From Nitratireductor basaltis (GTDB lineage Bacteria; Pseudomonadota; Alphaproteobacteria; Rhizobiales; Rhizobiaceae), in the NCBI RefSeq assembly GCF_000733725.1, contig NZ_JMQM01000001.1, positions 1,116,001-1,180,000 of the forward strand: a stretch of 64,000 bases of DNA, given 5' to 3'. Below the pieces are notes generated by a model. That model ran no database searches. It worked only from the letters and a program-made list of their open reading frames with translations, and was not told the DNA's origin. This document shows, in pieces, positions 1-9,061 of the stretch; the first letter of the stretch is position 1, and each line of letters starts with the position of its first letter. The position numbers and the translations under genes are program-made.

Positions 1-48
1 GCGGCTGCTGCCATGATCATTGCTGTAGTCGCGCTTCTGAGCATGTAG
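1..48 (+). CDS. possible C-terminal end of a gene cut by the window start
   Basis: Frame 1 is open from base 1 to a TAG at 46-48 and encodes about 15 residues, mostly Ala, Ile, Val and Leu, ending in Ser-Met. This would suit the last part of a membrane segment. The piece is too short for a family call and could be chance. Nothing but a hairpin lies between it and the convergent DUF3126 gene. Confidence 0.3.
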   Translation, partial: AAAAMIIAVVALLSM

Positions 49-52
49 GCAT

Positions 53-77
53 AAAAAAGCGCGCCATGAAGGCGCGC
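53..77 (-). terminator. rho-independent terminator of the DUF3126 gene
   Basis: A 7-bp stem (GCGCGCC at 59-65 and GGCGCGC at 71-77) with a 5-base loop is followed, read on the minus strand, by six T. It lies about 25 bases past the DUF3126 stop codon. On the plus strand the tail is poor, so it serves mainly the minus strand. Confidence 0.75.
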
Positions 78-103
78 CTTGATCAACGATATTGCGGTCT
101 AGA

Positions 104-367
104 TCAGTCGAGATCGATATCGAGGATGGCCATGGAGAAGTTGTAGGACAACTCGCCTTCGTCCTCATCCTTGAAAATGATTCCGAGGAACTCGTCGCCG
201 ACATAGAGCTCGCAGGAATCATCCTTGCGAGGACGGGCCTTCACCTCCAGCGACGGATTGTTGAATGTACGCTTGAAATAGGCGTCGAGCTTGCGGATCT
301 CTTCGGGCTTCAAAAAACTTCTCCGATGGAATTTGGGTTCGGCTATGGCCTGGTGAGCTTCTGACAT
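104..367 (-). CDS. DUF3126 family protein
   Basis: An 87-residue acidic protein without signal peptide or membrane segment. Sequence and length fit the DUF3126 family, small proteins of unknown function found almost only in alphaproteobacteria. The central part (SLEVKARPRKDDSCELYVGD) and an acidic C-terminus ending in IDLD are typical. It lies 70 bases downstream of cysE on the same strand and ends in a terminator, so cysE-DUF3126 probably form one unit. I see no motif that gives a biochemical role. Confidence 0.8.
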   Translation of the reverse strand: MSEAHQAIAEPKFHRRSFLKPEEIRKLDAYFKRTFNNPSLEVKARPRKDDSCELYVGDEFLGIIFKDEDEGELSYNFSMAILDIDLD

Positions 368-437
368 GCAGGCCTCTGCAGTGTAAACCCTTCACGCCAG
401 ACTTGGTTCAAACAATTCCCACCTTCGCGAAACTGTC

Positions 438-1259
438 TCAGTCATCCGCCTTGAGGAGTTGGTCCATGGCGCGAGAAGGCTCGTCACATCCTGCCTCACC
501 GACAATCCGGGCTGGTACGCCGGCCACCGTCTTTTTCGGCGGAACGGATTGCAATAGGACAGAACCCGAAGCCACCTTCGTGCAATGGCCGACTTCGATA
601 TTGCCAAGGATTTTCGCCCCAGCACCGATCAGCACACCGTGTCCGATCTTTGGGTGGCGGTCGCCGGATTCCTTGCCGGTGCCGCCTAGGGTAACCTCGT
701 GAAGGAGGGAGACGTCATCGCCTACCACGGCCGTCTGGCCGATAACCAGACCAGTCGCATGATCGATGAAGACCCCCTTGCCGATTTGTGCTGCCGGGTG
801 AATGTCGGTCTGGAAGGCGGCCGATGACCGGCTTTGCAGATAAAGCGCGAAATCGCGGCGACCATTGTTCCACAACCAGTGTGCCAGCCTGTGCGTCTGA
901 AGAGCATGGAAGCCCTTGAAATAGAGCACCGGCATTATGAAACGGTCGCATGCAGGATCACGATCATAGTAAGCCTGAATGTCGACACGCAGCGAAGCAG
1001 ACCATTCCGGCTGGTCATCCCGCATCGCGCGAAATGTCTGTCGTATCAAATCCGCACTTATATCCTGATGGTCAAGACGCTCGGAGACGCGGAAGATCAC
1101 CGAATCTTCCAGCGATACGTGATTGAGCACCGTCTCATAGACGAAACCGGCCAGGAACGGGTCGTTTTCTACAGCAGCCCGCGCCTCACTCTGCACCGCA
1201 GCCCAGATCGGATCCAGACTCTTGGGCGCATTCTTGTTGGTCAGTCGGGGCGCAGACAT
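438..1259 (-). CDS. cysE: serine O-acetyltransferase
   Basis: Makes O-acetyl-L-serine from serine and acetyl-CoA, the first step of cysteine synthesis in the cytoplasm. The 273-residue protein has the family's N-terminal helical domain (about 15-150, with the DPA segment of SATases) followed by a left-handed beta-helix of hexapeptide repeats (about 155-245). The repeat part shows IDHATGLVIG, the catalytic-His motif LLHEVTLGGTGK, and HPKIGHGVLIGAGAKILG. The C-terminal tail is of the kind that binds cysteine synthase and takes part in feedback inhibition. Length is normal. The DUF3126 gene follows on the same strand. Confidence 0.95.
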   Translation of the reverse strand: MSAPRLTNKNAPKSLDPIWAAVQSEARAAVENDPFLAGFVYETVLNHVSLEDSVIFRVSERLDHQDISADLIRQTFRAMRDDQPEWSASLRVDIQAYYDRDPACDRFIMPVLYFKGFHALQTHRLAHWLWNNGRRDFALYLQSRSSAAFQTDIHPAAQIGKGVFIDHATGLVIGQTAVVGDDVSLLHEVTLGGTGKESGDRHPKIGHGVLIGAGAKILGNIEVGHCTKVASGSVLLQSVPPKKTVAGVPARIVGEAGCDEPSRAMDQLLKADD

Positions 1260-1395
1260 GGGCCACTCCGTTTGCTGTTCGCAAGGCCACTTCCTAGCCC
1301 AGATGAGTGGCTAGACGAAACCGGATTCTACTACATCAAAGATGAAAGAAAATTGATCTCTCATCCTGGCTGCCCGCCTGCATCAACGAAAAGCA

Positions 1396-2268
1396 TCAGG
1401 CCGCCTGGTCTCCAGTCAGGAAATCCAGAACCGCACGCGAGAAGACATCATTGCGATCGCCTGCAACCATATGACCTGCGCCGCCAACGTCAATATAGCT
1501 CGCAGACGGAACCATTTCGACAAATTCGCGCGCATATTCCTCATGCACGAGTTCAGACTGCATCCCTCGGACAAGAAGCACGGGGAGCCGAAGTCGCGGA
1601 AGCGCTTCTATCATCTCGCCGACAAGCTTTTCGGCGCCGCAGTTGATGTTGTTCCGGCCACGAATAAAGGCGGGATCCCAATGCCAACGGTACCGTCCGT
1701 CATCACACAGACGCAGGTTCTTGCGCAGGCCTTCCAGTGAACGCGGTTTGCGACGATGGGGCAGATACTGCGCAATCGACTCTGCAGCCTCTTCCAGCGA
1801 GGCGAAGCCTTCGTCCATTCGCGCGCCCATGAAACCCTGAATCCTGGCCACACCTTCGGGATCCATTCGCGGCGTGATGTCAACCAGAACAAGGGATTCA
1901 AGAAGGTCGCGGTCGCGAATGAGCGCACCGAGCGAGGCGAGACCGCCAAGCGATGCGCCTACGGCCGAAGGTCGCTGATGGAACTTCGACATGATCTGCG
2001 CAACAATCGCGGCCACATCTTCGGCATAATGGCCGAAGCTGTAGTTCTCACTCTCGACCCAGTCGCTCTCGCCATGACCGCGCTGATCGATCGTGATCGC
2101 TCGCATCCCGCATTTGGCCAGACGTTCGGCAGTGGCATCCCAGGCATAGCGCGTCTGTCCGCCACCATGAAAGAAAAGGACCGGTTGACCCTGTCCGCCC
2201 CATAGGGACGCCTTCAGGTGGTTTCCTTCAGCTCCGACCAGATCGATCTCCTGCCGCAGGAAACTCAA
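1396..2268 (-). CDS. alpha/beta hydrolase, third gene of a three-gene operon
   Basis: A 290-residue cytoplasmic alpha/beta-hydrolase. The oxyanion loop is HGGGQT near residue 34, the nucleophile elbow is GASLGG and the catalytic His lies in GAGHMVAGD near the C-terminus. An Asp-rich stretch around 60-70 (DQRGHGESDW) is typical of the epoxide hydrolase/haloperoxidase branch. Substrate cannot be read from sequence. Its ATG overlaps the stop of the preceding hydrolase gene by 4 bases, so the two are translationally coupled. The two are only distantly alike, which argues against a recent duplication. Confidence 0.85.
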   Translation of the reverse strand: MSFLRQEIDLVGAEGNHLKASLWGGQGQPVLFFHGGGQTRYAWDATAERLAKCGMRAITIDQRGHGESDWVESENYSFGHYAEDVAAIVAQIMSKFHQRPSAVGASLGGLASLGALIRDRDLLESLVLVDITPRMDPEGVARIQGFMGARMDEGFASLEEAAESIAQYLPHRRKPRSLEGLRKNLRLCDDGRYRWHWDPAFIRGRNNINCGAEKLVGEMIEALPRLRLPVLLVRGMQSELVHEEYAREFVEMVPSASYIDVGGAGHMVAGDRNDVFSRAVLDFLTGDQAA

Positions 2269-3017
2269 CGCACGGACTCCAGAAACTCAAGCGCACGCTT
2301 CTTGAAGGTCCGATCTCCGACAGAAAGCATGTGATCCCTCCCCTGAATGTCGAAAGATTGCCCGTGTGGCATCATTTCCGCAAGTGGGGCGGGATTGCCT
2401 GCTATGTCATCCCTGGTGCCGACGGCAACAAGTGCAGGCATATCGATACGCGCCATATCCTCCGGCGTGAGCAATGCGCGGCTTGTCTGGATGCATGCGG
2501 CAAGTGCCAGGCGGTCGCTTTTTGTCTGATCGGCAAAAGTGCGGAACATGCGCGGTCGCTCACCGGTCACCGTGGCGGGATCGGGCGCACGCAATGCGTC
2601 CGCGATCTCATCCCACTCGCCAACGCCCTCGACCATTCCCAGGCCCAGGCCTCCGAGAATGATGCTCTTCACCCTGTCTGGATAATCCCGCGCCAGAAAG
2701 GCAGTGATACGCGCGCCCATGGAGTAGCCCATCACATGAGCCGCAGAGATGCCGAGATGATCCAGAAGCGCAACGGCATCGGCCGCCATCGCGGGAGGCG
2801 CGTAGTCTTCGGGATCGTGGCTCTTGCCGGAGCTGCCATGGCCCAGATTGTCCAACGCGATAGCCCTGTATCCGGCATCGCGAAGGGTTTTCACCCAACC
2901 AGGGGCGACCCAATTGACGAAATGGTTCGATGCGAAACCGTGAATCAGGAGGATGGGTTCACCCTCGCCCTTATCGATGAAGGCGATGTCGCGCCCATCG
3001 CGCTGGAATGACTTCAT
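2265..3017 (-). CDS. alpha/beta hydrolase, second gene of the operon
   Basis: A 250-residue alpha/beta-hydrolase with HGFASN (oxyanion region), DNLGHGSSGK, the nucleophile elbow GYSMGAR and a C-terminal catalytic His in GRDHMLSVGD. No signal peptide or membrane segment is visible. It starts 14 bases after the DUF192 gene and overlaps the next hydrolase by 4 bases (ATGA). Family members cleave esters, lactones or C-C bonds, and I cannot choose among these. Confidence 0.85.
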   Translation of the reverse strand: MKSFQRDGRDIAFIDKGEGEPILLIHGFASNHFVNWVAPGWVKTLRDAGYRAIALDNLGHGSSGKSHDPEDYAPPAMAADAVALLDHLGISAAHVMGYSMGARITAFLARDYPDRVKSIILGGLGLGMVEGVGEWDEIADALRAPDPATVTGERPRMFRTFADQTKSDRLALAACIQTSRALLTPEDMARIDMPALVAVGTRDDIAGNPAPLAEMMPHGQSFDIQGRDHMLSVGDRTFKKRALEFLESVR

Positions 3018-3031
3018 GAAGATACTGCCTG

Positions 3032-3499
3032 CTACTGTTGTGCGGAGACAATGGCCGGGTGTTCAACCCGGTCGCCGACGGTGATCCCGTTGTTTTCAGC
3101 CACGCCTGCGTTCAGTTCAAGAACAAAACGTGCGGGCACATTTGGAGCGATACTCGCGGTGGAAAAGGGTTCGCCCTGTTCGATTGCAGTGATGCGCCCC
3201 GCCGAGGATATGAAGAGAAGATCCAGCGGCAAAGGCGTGTTCTGCATCCAGAAAGAGCGACGTCCTTCTTCGGGGAATATGAACAGCATGCCGCGATCTT
3301 CGGACATCTTCTTTCGGTGCATAAGGCCGCGCTGCCGCTCCAGCGGGTCATCGGCGATCTCGATGCGCACCAGCAGCTCTTTACCTTCTGAAACGATCTT
3401 CAAGGGGGTATCGTCTACCGGCAGGAGCATGGGCTCCTGCGCCGCAGCCGGGCTGAGGATGCCGAAGATCAGGAAAAGGAAAGCAAAAAGGCGCGTCAC
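3032..3499 (-). CDS. secreted DUF192 family protein
   Basis: A 155-residue exported protein. Residues 1-20 form a signal peptide (hydrophobic core, then AAAQ). The mature part carries the DUF192 core: LEVRIEIADD-like strands, ERQRGLMHRKKM, GMLFIFPEEG and SFWMQNTPLPLDLLFI. DUF192 proteins are small periplasmic proteins of unknown function. It is the first gene of the unit with the two hydrolases at 1396-3017, so transcription probably begins just upstream, near 3500-3580. Confidence 0.9.
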   Translation of the reverse strand: MTRLFAFLFLIFGILSPAAAQEPMLLPVDDTPLKIVSEGKELLVRIEIADDPLERQRGLMHRKKMSEDRGMLFIFPEEGRRSFWMQNTPLPLDLLFISSAGRITAIEQGEPFSTASIAPNVPARFVLELNAGVAENNGITVGDRVEHPAIVSAQQ

Positions 3500-3579
3500 G
3501 ATTGTACTACCCCACCGATTGTTGGAGCGGCGACAGTAGTTCCTGTATCGCCGCGCGCAAGGGGCTGACGGTGATGCGC

Positions 3580-4176
3580 TCAGTGTGGGATGGAAAGTGT
3601 CCCCACATCGGGATGGATCTCAGCAGCCATGAGTCCCTTGCCGCTGTCACCGTAGCGGACGAGAACGACCTGCCCCGGACGAAGCTCCGTTACACCGAAG
3701 CGCCGGAGCGTCTCCATATGGATGAATATGTCTTCGGTACCCTCGCCCCGAGTGAGAAAGCCGAAGCCTTTGGTTCGGTTGAACCACTTCACCAAAGCGC
3801 GCTCGAGGCCGCTTTCCGGCGTGACAGTGACTCGGGTCCGTTGCGCCTGATCTTCCGCAGGTTCGCTGGCCGTCGAGGTGTCCATGGAGATCAGCTTGAA
3901 TGCCTGCAGACCACGTTCCCCGTGACGGGCAAGGCACTCAACGCGTGCACCTGACAGAGCAGTCTGGAAGCCATCACGGCGCAGGCATGATACATGCAGC
4001 AGAATATCGCCCATCCCAGGCGTGTCGGGCAGAATGAAGCCAAATCCCTTGGCGACATCGAACCACTTGATCGACCCGGTCACCTCAATGATGTCCGAAG
4101 TCTCACGTTCAGCGCCCGCCCCCCGGGCCTGATTGCTCTCTGCAAGCCCACGTCTGCTCGGGGAATTATCCTCCAT
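3580..4176 (-). CDS. protein with two cold-shock domains
   Basis: A 198-residue protein with two cold-shock (OB-fold) domains. The first is at about 32-97 (GSIKWFDVAKGFGFI, with the RNP1-like KGFGFI) and the second at about 125-190 (ALVKWFNRTKGFGFL and DIFIHMETLRRFG). A charged linker and a low-complexity N-terminus complete it. Tandem-domain cold-shock proteins are common in Rhizobiales, against about 70 residues for single-domain CspA. The expected role is single-stranded RNA/DNA binding. No operon partner is seen; DUF192 lies 80 bases downstream. Confidence 0.92.
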   Translation of the reverse strand: MEDNSPSRRGLAESNQARGAGAERETSDIIEVTGSIKWFDVAKGFGFILPDTPGMGDILLHVSCLRRDGFQTALSGARVECLARHGERGLQAFKLISMDTSTASEPAEDQAQRTRVTVTPESGLERALVKWFNRTKGFGFLTRGEGTEDIFIHMETLRRFGVTELRPGQVVLVRYGDSGKGLMAAEIHPDVGTLSIPH

Positions 4177-4403
4177 CCGTTTAGCCTTCCCTCAGGTCCA
4201 CAGGACTGATTCTGTTTAGTCAGGATAGCACCGCGTCTTCGTGACTTAGCAAGACCCGGCTGCCGCTTTTCAACAATGGTCGAAGATAGAGGCGGGAGCG
4301 CCCTTAATGTCTCATAAGCAACGGAGATTTTTTGTTTGGCCCGATCATCACCCACCACTTATGGTGCGCGCTTCTCTCGGCAATGAGCAGGAAAGGATTT
4401 TTG

Positions 4404-4844
4404 ATGCGGTATCTGCACACTATGGTGCGTGTGAGCGATCTGGATGCATCGCTCGACTTCTATTGCAACAAGATGGGCATGGTTGAAGTTCGCCGAACCG
4501 AGAATGAGAAGGGACGCTTCACATTGGTTTTCCTGGCAGCGCCGGAAGACAGGGAAAGCGGCGAGAAGACCAAGGCGCCATTGCTCGAACTCACTTACAA
4601 CTGGGATCCGGAAACCTATAGCGGTGGCAGGAATTTCGGCCACCTCGCCTATGAGGTGGATGATATCTATGGCCTGTGCCAGAAGCTCATGGATGCCGGC
4701 GTCACCATCAACCGACCGCCCCGGGACGGCTACATGGCATTCGTGCGCTCGCCCGATGGCATCTCCTTCGAACTGCTTCAGAAGGGTGGTGCCAAGGAGC
4801 CTCAGGAACCATGGGCGTCCATGGAGAACACCGGCAGCTGGTAA
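4404..4844 (+). CDS. gloA: lactoylglutathione lyase (glyoxalase I)
   Basis: Converts the methylglyoxal-glutathione hemithioacetal to S-lactoylglutathione. The frame opens at 4332, but the ATG at 4404 has AGGAAAGGA 8 bases upstream and gives 146 residues, the family length. The four metal ligands of GloA are all there: His5 ([10 protein letters not shown]), Glu in [10 protein letters not shown], His in [10 protein letters not shown] and Glu in SFELLQKG. The fold is VOC/glyoxalase with the typical GVTINRPP and [13 protein letters not shown] strong terminator follows. Confidence 0.93.
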   Translation: MRYLHTMVRVSDLDASLDFYCNKMGMVEVRRTENEKGRFTLVFLAAPEDRESGEKTKAPLLELTYNWDPETYSGGRNFGHLAYEVDDIYGLCQKLMDAGVTINRPPRDGYMAFVRSPDGISFELLQKGGAKEPQEPWASMENTGSW

Positions 4845-4878
4845 GCTGACCTTGGTGCAATAAAGCATCTCGACGAGA

Positions 4879-4917
4879 CAGGCCCCCACAAACCGGTTTT
4901 GTGCGGGGCCTGCTTTG
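4879..4917 (+). terminator. rho-independent terminator after gloA
   Basis: A long hairpin with CAGGCCCC at its 5' side and GGGGCCTG at its 3' side, an inner ACAAA/TTTGT stem, then CTTTGT. It separates gloA from the acyl-CoA carboxylase gene. Confidence 0.8.
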
Positions 4918-4972
4918 TATCCGCCAGGGTGCATGGTAACAGCAAGTGACGGTGAGGTACGGAGGAACCTTG

Positions 4973-6505
4973 ATGAAAGACGTTCTGATCGAATTGGAGC
5001 GGCGCAGGGCAAATGCCCGTGCAGGCGGCGGACAGAAGCGCACCGACGCACAGCACTCGAAAGGCAAGCTGACGGCCCGTGAGCGCATCGAAATCTTTCT
5101 GGACGAGGGTTCCTTCGAAGAGTTCGACATGTTCGTCGAACACCGCTCCACCGACTTCGGCATGGAGAAGACGCGTATAGCCGGTGACGGGGTCGTTACC
5201 GGATGGGGTACGGTCAATGGCCGCACCGTTTTCGTATTTGCCAAGGACTTCACGGTCTTTGGCGGATCGCTTTCGGAGGCGCATGCCGAGAAGGTGATGA
5301 AGGTCCAGGACATGGCGCTCAAGAACCGGGCGCCGATCATCGGATTCTACGACGCTGGTGGAGCGCGCATCCAGGAAGGCGTTGCAGCACTCGGTGGCTA
5401 TGCCGAGATCTTCCAGCGGAATGTGCTGGCATCCGGCGTTATCCCGCAGATATCGGTGATTATGGGCCCATGTGCAGGTGGTGATGTCTACTCCCCCGCG
5501 ATAACCGACTTCATTTTCATGGTCCGCGACACTTCATACATGTTCGTGACCGGTCCTGACGTGGTGAAGACGGTAACCAACGAATCGGTGACTTCGGAGG
5601 AACTGGGCGGTGCCTCGATACACACGACCAAATCATCCATCGCTGACGGGGCTTACGACAACGACGTCGAGGCCCTGCTGCAGATGCGCAGGCTGATCGA
5701 TTTCCTGCCTGCCTCCAATACGGCAGCCTTGCCGGAAATCGAGTATCAGCAATCGGTGACCGAACCGGACTTTTCGCTCGACCGCCTCGTTCCAGAAAAC
5801 GCCAACAAGCCCTATGATGTGAAGGAGTTGATCCTGAAAACCATCGACGAGGGCGATTTTTTCGAAATCCAGGAAAGTTTCGCGCGGAATATCGTCACCG
5901 GGTTCGGGCGCATCGAGGGGCGTACGGTCGGTTTCGTTGCAAACCAGCCAATGGTTCTGGCCGGTGTTCTGGATTCCGACGCTTCACGCAAGGCAGCGCG
6001 TTTCGTTCGCTTCTGTGACTGCTTCAACATTCCCATCGTGACATTTGTCGATGTGCCAGGCTTCCTGCCCGGCACCGCCCAGGAATATGGAGGCCTGATC
6101 AAGCATGGCGCCAAGCTGCTCTTCGCCTATGGTGAAGCAACGGTGCCCAAGATCACCATCATCACACGCAAGGCATTCGGCGGCGCCTATGACGTCATGG
6201 CATCCAAACATCTTCGCGGTGACATGAATTATGCCTGGCCAAGCGCGCAGATCGCCGTGATGGGGGCCAAAGGTGCGGTCGAGATCATCTTCCGCAAGGA
6301 TATCGATGATGCTGAAAAGATCGCTGCGCATACCAGGATGTACGAAGAGCGATTTCTCTCGCCCTTCGTCGCCGCGGAACGCGGTTATGTGGACGAAGTC
6401 ATCATGCCGCATTCGACCCGACTGCGGGTCGCGCGGGCACTGAAGCTTCTTCAAAATAAGGATCTGAAAAATCCATGGAAGAAGCACGACAACATTCCGC
6501 TGTGA
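4973..6505 (+). CDS. pccB: propionyl-CoA carboxylase beta subunit (carboxyltransferase)
   Basis: The carboxyltransferase half of a biotin-dependent acyl-CoA carboxylase, moving CO2 from carboxybiotin to propionyl-CoA. The chosen ATG has GGAGG 7 bases upstream and gives 510 residues, the size of PccB; an upstream GTG at 4946 has no ribosome site. It shows both crotonase-like halves, [19 protein letters not shown] at the N-terminus, the oxyanion regions [14 protein letters not shown] and [12 protein letters not shown], and the acyl-CoA pocket [14 protein letters not shown]. The alpha (biotin) subunit is not next to it here, so specificity rests on similarity to PccB. Confidence 0.92.
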   Translation: MKDVLIELERRRANARAGGGQKRTDAQHSKGKLTARERIEIFLDEGSFEEFDMFVEHRSTDFGMEKTRIAGDGVVTGWGTVNGRTVFVFAKDFTVFGGSLSEAHAEKVMKVQDMALKNRAPIIGFYDAGGARIQEGVAALGGYAEIFQRNVLASGVIPQISVIMGPCAGGDVYSPAITDFIFMVRDTSYMFVTGPDVVKTVTNESVTSEELGGASIHTTKSSIADGAYDNDVEALLQMRRLIDFLPASNTAALPEIEYQQSVTEPDFSLDRLVPENANKPYDVKELILKTIDEGDFFEIQESFARNIVTGFGRIEGRTVGFVANQPMVLAGVLDSDASRKAARFVRFCDCFNIPIVTFVDVPGFLPGTAQEYGGLIKHGAKLLFAYGEATVPKITIITRKAFGGAYDVMASKHLRGDMNYAWPSAQIAVMGAKGAVEIIFRKDIDDAEKIAAHTRMYEERFLSPFVAAERGYVDEVIMPHSTRLRVARALKLLQNKDLKNPWKKHDNIPL

Positions 6506-6533
6506 ATTTCCCCATGTGCAGACGGACCACCTG

Positions 6534-6752
6534 TCAGGCGGGAGAGCGGTCAAACAGTACAGCTGCATTCTGGCGAATAGCCGCAGACAGGACGTGAACT
6601 TCATAGTCGAGCAAAAGACCGTCCGCCATCGGATAACGCTGCAGCATTTCGTTTGCGATCAGGGGGACATTCACATGGCCCGTATTTATCGAGGCAAGAT
6701 CAACGACCAGATCGAGATCGCGAAAAAATTGCTCCGACGTTGGCGCAGTCAT
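6534..6752 (-). CDS. small conserved-looking protein of unknown function
   Basis: A 72-residue protein with no signal peptide or membrane segment. Its ATG has GGAG 7 bases upstream, and codon use is like that of its neighbours. The N-terminal half (TSEQFFRDLDLVVDLAS) would form an amphipathic helix. I recognise no family. It lies convergent to pccB, 28 bases after the pccB stop, and is not part of an evident operon. Confidence 0.55.
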   Translation of the reverse strand: MTAPTSEQFFRDLDLVVDLASINTGHVNVPLIANEMLQRYPMADGLLLDYEVHVLSAAIRQNAAVLFDRSPA

Positions 6753-6920
6753 AGCAGCCTCCAGTTCAATGAGCGGTGCGATGATACTTCACCGCTCAGG
6801 CTCATATGATATCTGGACCCACAATTTTAAACAAGGGAAAAGAATTTATTTTCAATTAGTTAGCACATACACCCTATATCGCCTTCTGAACAAGATCAGC
6901 CAAATGAGTAAGTTTAGACA

Positions 6921-6949
6921 TTGGACGGTGCGCAATTGTTGCGTAGAAT
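6921..6949 (+). promoter_or_regulatory. sigma-70-type promoter of the RHH-like gene
   Basis: TTGGAC at 6921-6926 and TAGAAT at 6944-6949 are separated by 17 bases, close to the housekeeping consensus. The surrounding 6790-6960 stretch is unusually A+T rich for this window. Transcription would start near 6957, about 32 bases before the TTG start codon at 6989. Confidence 0.6.
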
Positions 6950-6988
6950 GAACTCAAAAGGTTTGCGTAGGTCCCAGGGGCATTCGAG

Positions 6989-7222
6989 TTGGCAGCTTTA
7001 GGTCGCGACGAGCGTCTCCAGATCATGCTTTCCGCTGAAGAGCTGAAAGCACTCGAGGATTTCCGTTTCGAAAACCGCATGCCTAGCCGTGCAGCAGCCG
7101 TACGGGAACTCCTGCGCCGAGGTCTTCACGCAGGCGGATTTCTCCCCCAGACGGAAGGGTTTCGCTCCCAGGATTTTGGCGTTCTGGACGATGAGGCAAG
7201 CAGCGGGGACTCCGAAGCGTGA
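6989..7222 (+). CDS. small ribbon-helix-helix-like DNA-binding protein
   Basis: A 77-residue protein starting with TTG, with AGGGG 7 bases upstream. Residues 8-48 read as a ribbon-helix-helix: a short strand (DERLQIMLS), helix A (AEELKALEDFRFEN), a turn (RMPSR) and helix B (AAAVRELLRRGL). This is the layout of MetJ/Arc/CopG regulators, and the MPSRAAAVRELLRRGL segment is very typical. The C-terminal tail is acidic and probably disordered. It is monocistronic, convergent with the secreted protein gene whose stop is 2 bases away. No toxin partner is next to it. Confidence 0.75.
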   Translation: MAALGRDERLQIMLSAEELKALEDFRFENRMPSRAAAVRELLRRGLHAGGFLPQTEGFRSQDFGVLDDEASSGDSEA

Positions 7223-7223
7223 G

Positions 7224-7562
7224 CTAGAACGCCTTCGGTGGGACGAAAAGGCAGATCGTTTTCGTGTCTGCCTTGCCTGAAATCGAACACCAGTGAAAGA
7301 CGCCGTCCGGTGAGTGACGAATACGCTTGTCATCGTATGAGATGATCTCGCCGGTCGTCCTGATGACATAACCCTCAGCACTTTCATTCACCATTCTGGC
7401 GGGAACTTCACGGCAATCCTTGTTCGAACAGCAGGCATAGGGATAGCGCCAGCCGGTTTTCGCTTCGTGAGCCCCTACCCCATCGCCGGCAAGGAAAAGG
7501 CAACTGATCGAGATCAGGATGGAAGATCGCCTGTGCACGGATAATCTCATGGCACACCTCAA
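7224..7562 (-). CDS. exported cysteine-containing protein of unknown function
   Basis: A 112-residue protein with an N-terminal signal peptide (hydrophobic SSILISISCLFLAG, cleavage probably near VGAHE). The mature part of about 80 residues has Cys pairs (YACCSNKDCREVP, then HWCSI and TICLFVPP) that suggest periplasmic disulfides. Small exported proteins of this pattern are common in Rhizobiales and are annotated only as hypothetical. A second ATG at 7550 would shorten the signal peptide by four residues and is equally plausible. A CtrA-type box lies 40 bases upstream. Confidence 0.7.
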   Translation of the reverse strand: MRCAMRLSVHRRSSILISISCLFLAGDGVGAHEAKTGWRYPYACCSNKDCREVPARMVNESAEGYVIRTTGEIISYDDKRIRHSPDGVFHWCSISGKADTKTICLFVPPKAF

Positions 7563-7601
7563 GCCATAAGCCCCCGCGACATTGATGCTGGACCGTGATG
7601 C

Positions 7602-7616
7602 TTAACGAGCAGTTAA
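7602..7616. promoter_or_regulatory. CtrA-type box TTAA-N7-TTAA
   Basis: TTAA at 7602-7605, seven bases, TTAA at 7613-7616. This is the exact palindromic consensus of the alphaproteobacterial cell-cycle regulator CtrA. It lies between the divergent exported-protein gene (start 7562) and pncB (start 7749). It is nearer to the former, at a distance suited to promoter overlap. It is a sequence match only. Confidence 0.5.
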
Positions 7617-7748
7617 CGACCTTGAGCCGTGTACCAAAGCCGTGTGCACCACGATTGACTTTTGCGAGTGTACGTTGTCGGTTGCGCGGCAGAATTTAAA
7701 ACAGGCGGTATGGCAGAAATGATTGCGACAACGACGAGCAGGCCTCGC

Positions 7749-9053
7749 ATGACAAAGACGGATATTGCACGCCGCGTATACAATCACACCTGGAAGCTCG
7801 ACCCGATCTGCCGCAGTCTTCTGGACACCGACTTCTACAAGTTGCTCATGCTCCAGATGATCTGGGGTTTGTACCGGGACGTGGACGCGACCTTCACGCT
7901 TATCAATCGCAACAAGACGGTGCGCCTGGCCGAGGAAATTGACGAAGGTGAACTGCGCGAGCAGCTGGATCATGCCCGCCAATTGCGCTTCACGAAGAAG
8001 GAGATGATCTGGCTTGCCGGTAACACCTTCTATGGCAAGAAGCAGATATTCGAACCCGACTTCCTTGAATGGCTCGCAGACTTTCAGCTTCCTGAATACG
8101 AACTATCGACACGTGACGGGCAGTTCGAGCTGAATTTTCACGGCCGGTGGATGGAAACCACCATGTGGGAGATTCCCGCACTGACCATCATCAACGAATT
8201 GCGGTCGCGTGCGGCTATGCGCTCCCTTGGCCCCTTCGCACTTGATGTGCTTTACGCACGCGCCAAGGCGAAAGTCTGGTCCAAGGTCGAGCGCCTGAAG
8301 ACGATCCCCGATATTCGCATTTCCGACTTTGGCACCCGCAGGCGCCATTCGTTCTTGTGGCAGCGCTGGTGTGTTGAAGCGCTCAAGGAAGGTATCGGCG
8401 ACTCGTTCACGGGTACTTCCAACGTCCTTCTGGCCATGGATAGTGATCTTGAGGCACTCGGTACCAATGCTCACGAACTCCCCATGGTTCTTGCTGCACT
8501 GGCCGAGAGTGAAGAAGCGTTGAAACGGGCGCCCTATGACGTTCTGAAGGACTGGCAAAGCTATTATGGCGGTAATCTTCTGATCGTACTGCCAGATGCA
8601 TTTGGCACGGAGTCCTTCTTGCAGAACGCACCTGACTGGGTCGCCGACTGGACGGGTTTCCGCCCCGACAGCGCCCCACCCATCGAAGGGGGCGAGCGGA
8701 TCATCTCCTGGTGGAAAGATCGTGGACGCGATCCGCGTGAAAAACTCCTGATCTTTTCGGACGGCCTGGATGTGGAAACGATCGAAGAGGCCTATCACCA
8801 CTTCAAGGAACGCGTCCGGATGGCTTTCGGTTGGGGCACCAATCTGACGAATGATTTCGAGGACTGCGCTCCGATGGCCAATGATCGCCTTAACGCGATC
8901 TCTCTCGTGTGCAAGGTCAGCCAGGCGAACGGCAAGCCCGCGGTAAAGCTGTCGGACAATCCGGCGAAGGCTACCGGCGATCCGGAAGCGATCCGCCACT
9001 ATCTGGAAGTGTTTGGCGACACCAACCGCCAGGAGCAGAAAGTCAGCGTGTAA
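7749..9053 (+). CDS. pncB: nicotinate phosphoribosyltransferase
   Basis: Joins nicotinate and PRPP to nicotinate mononucleotide in the NAD salvage (Preiss-Handler) pathway. The start at 7749 ([17 protein letters not shown]) gives 434 residues, the length of rhizobial PncB; in-frame ATGs at 7710 and 7728 exist but give extra residues without a family counterpart. Clear family segments are [63 protein letters not shown] and [11 protein letters not shown]. NadE, the last enzyme of the same pathway, is at 49296-50963. Confidence 0.95.
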   Translation: MTKTDIARRVYNHTWKLDPICRSLLDTDFYKLLMLQMIWGLYRDVDATFTLINRNKTVRLAEEIDEGELREQLDHARQLRFTKKEMIWLAGNTFYGKKQIFEPDFLEWLADFQLPEYELSTRDGQFELNFHGRWMETTMWEIPALTIINELRSRAAMRSLGPFALDVLYARAKAKVWSKVERLKTIPDIRISDFGTRRRHSFLWQRWCVEALKEGIGDSFTGTSNVLLAMDSDLEALGTNAHELPMVLAALAESEEALKRAPYDVLKDWQSYYGGNLLIVLPDAFGTESFLQNAPDWVADWTGFRPDSAPPIEGGERIISWWKDRGRDPREKLLIFSDGLDVETIEEAYHHFKERVRMAFGWGTNLTNDFEDCAPMANDRLNAISLVCKVSQANGKPAVKLSDNPAKATGDPEAIRHYLEVFGDTNRQEQKVSV

Positions 9054-9061
9054 GCGCTGGC

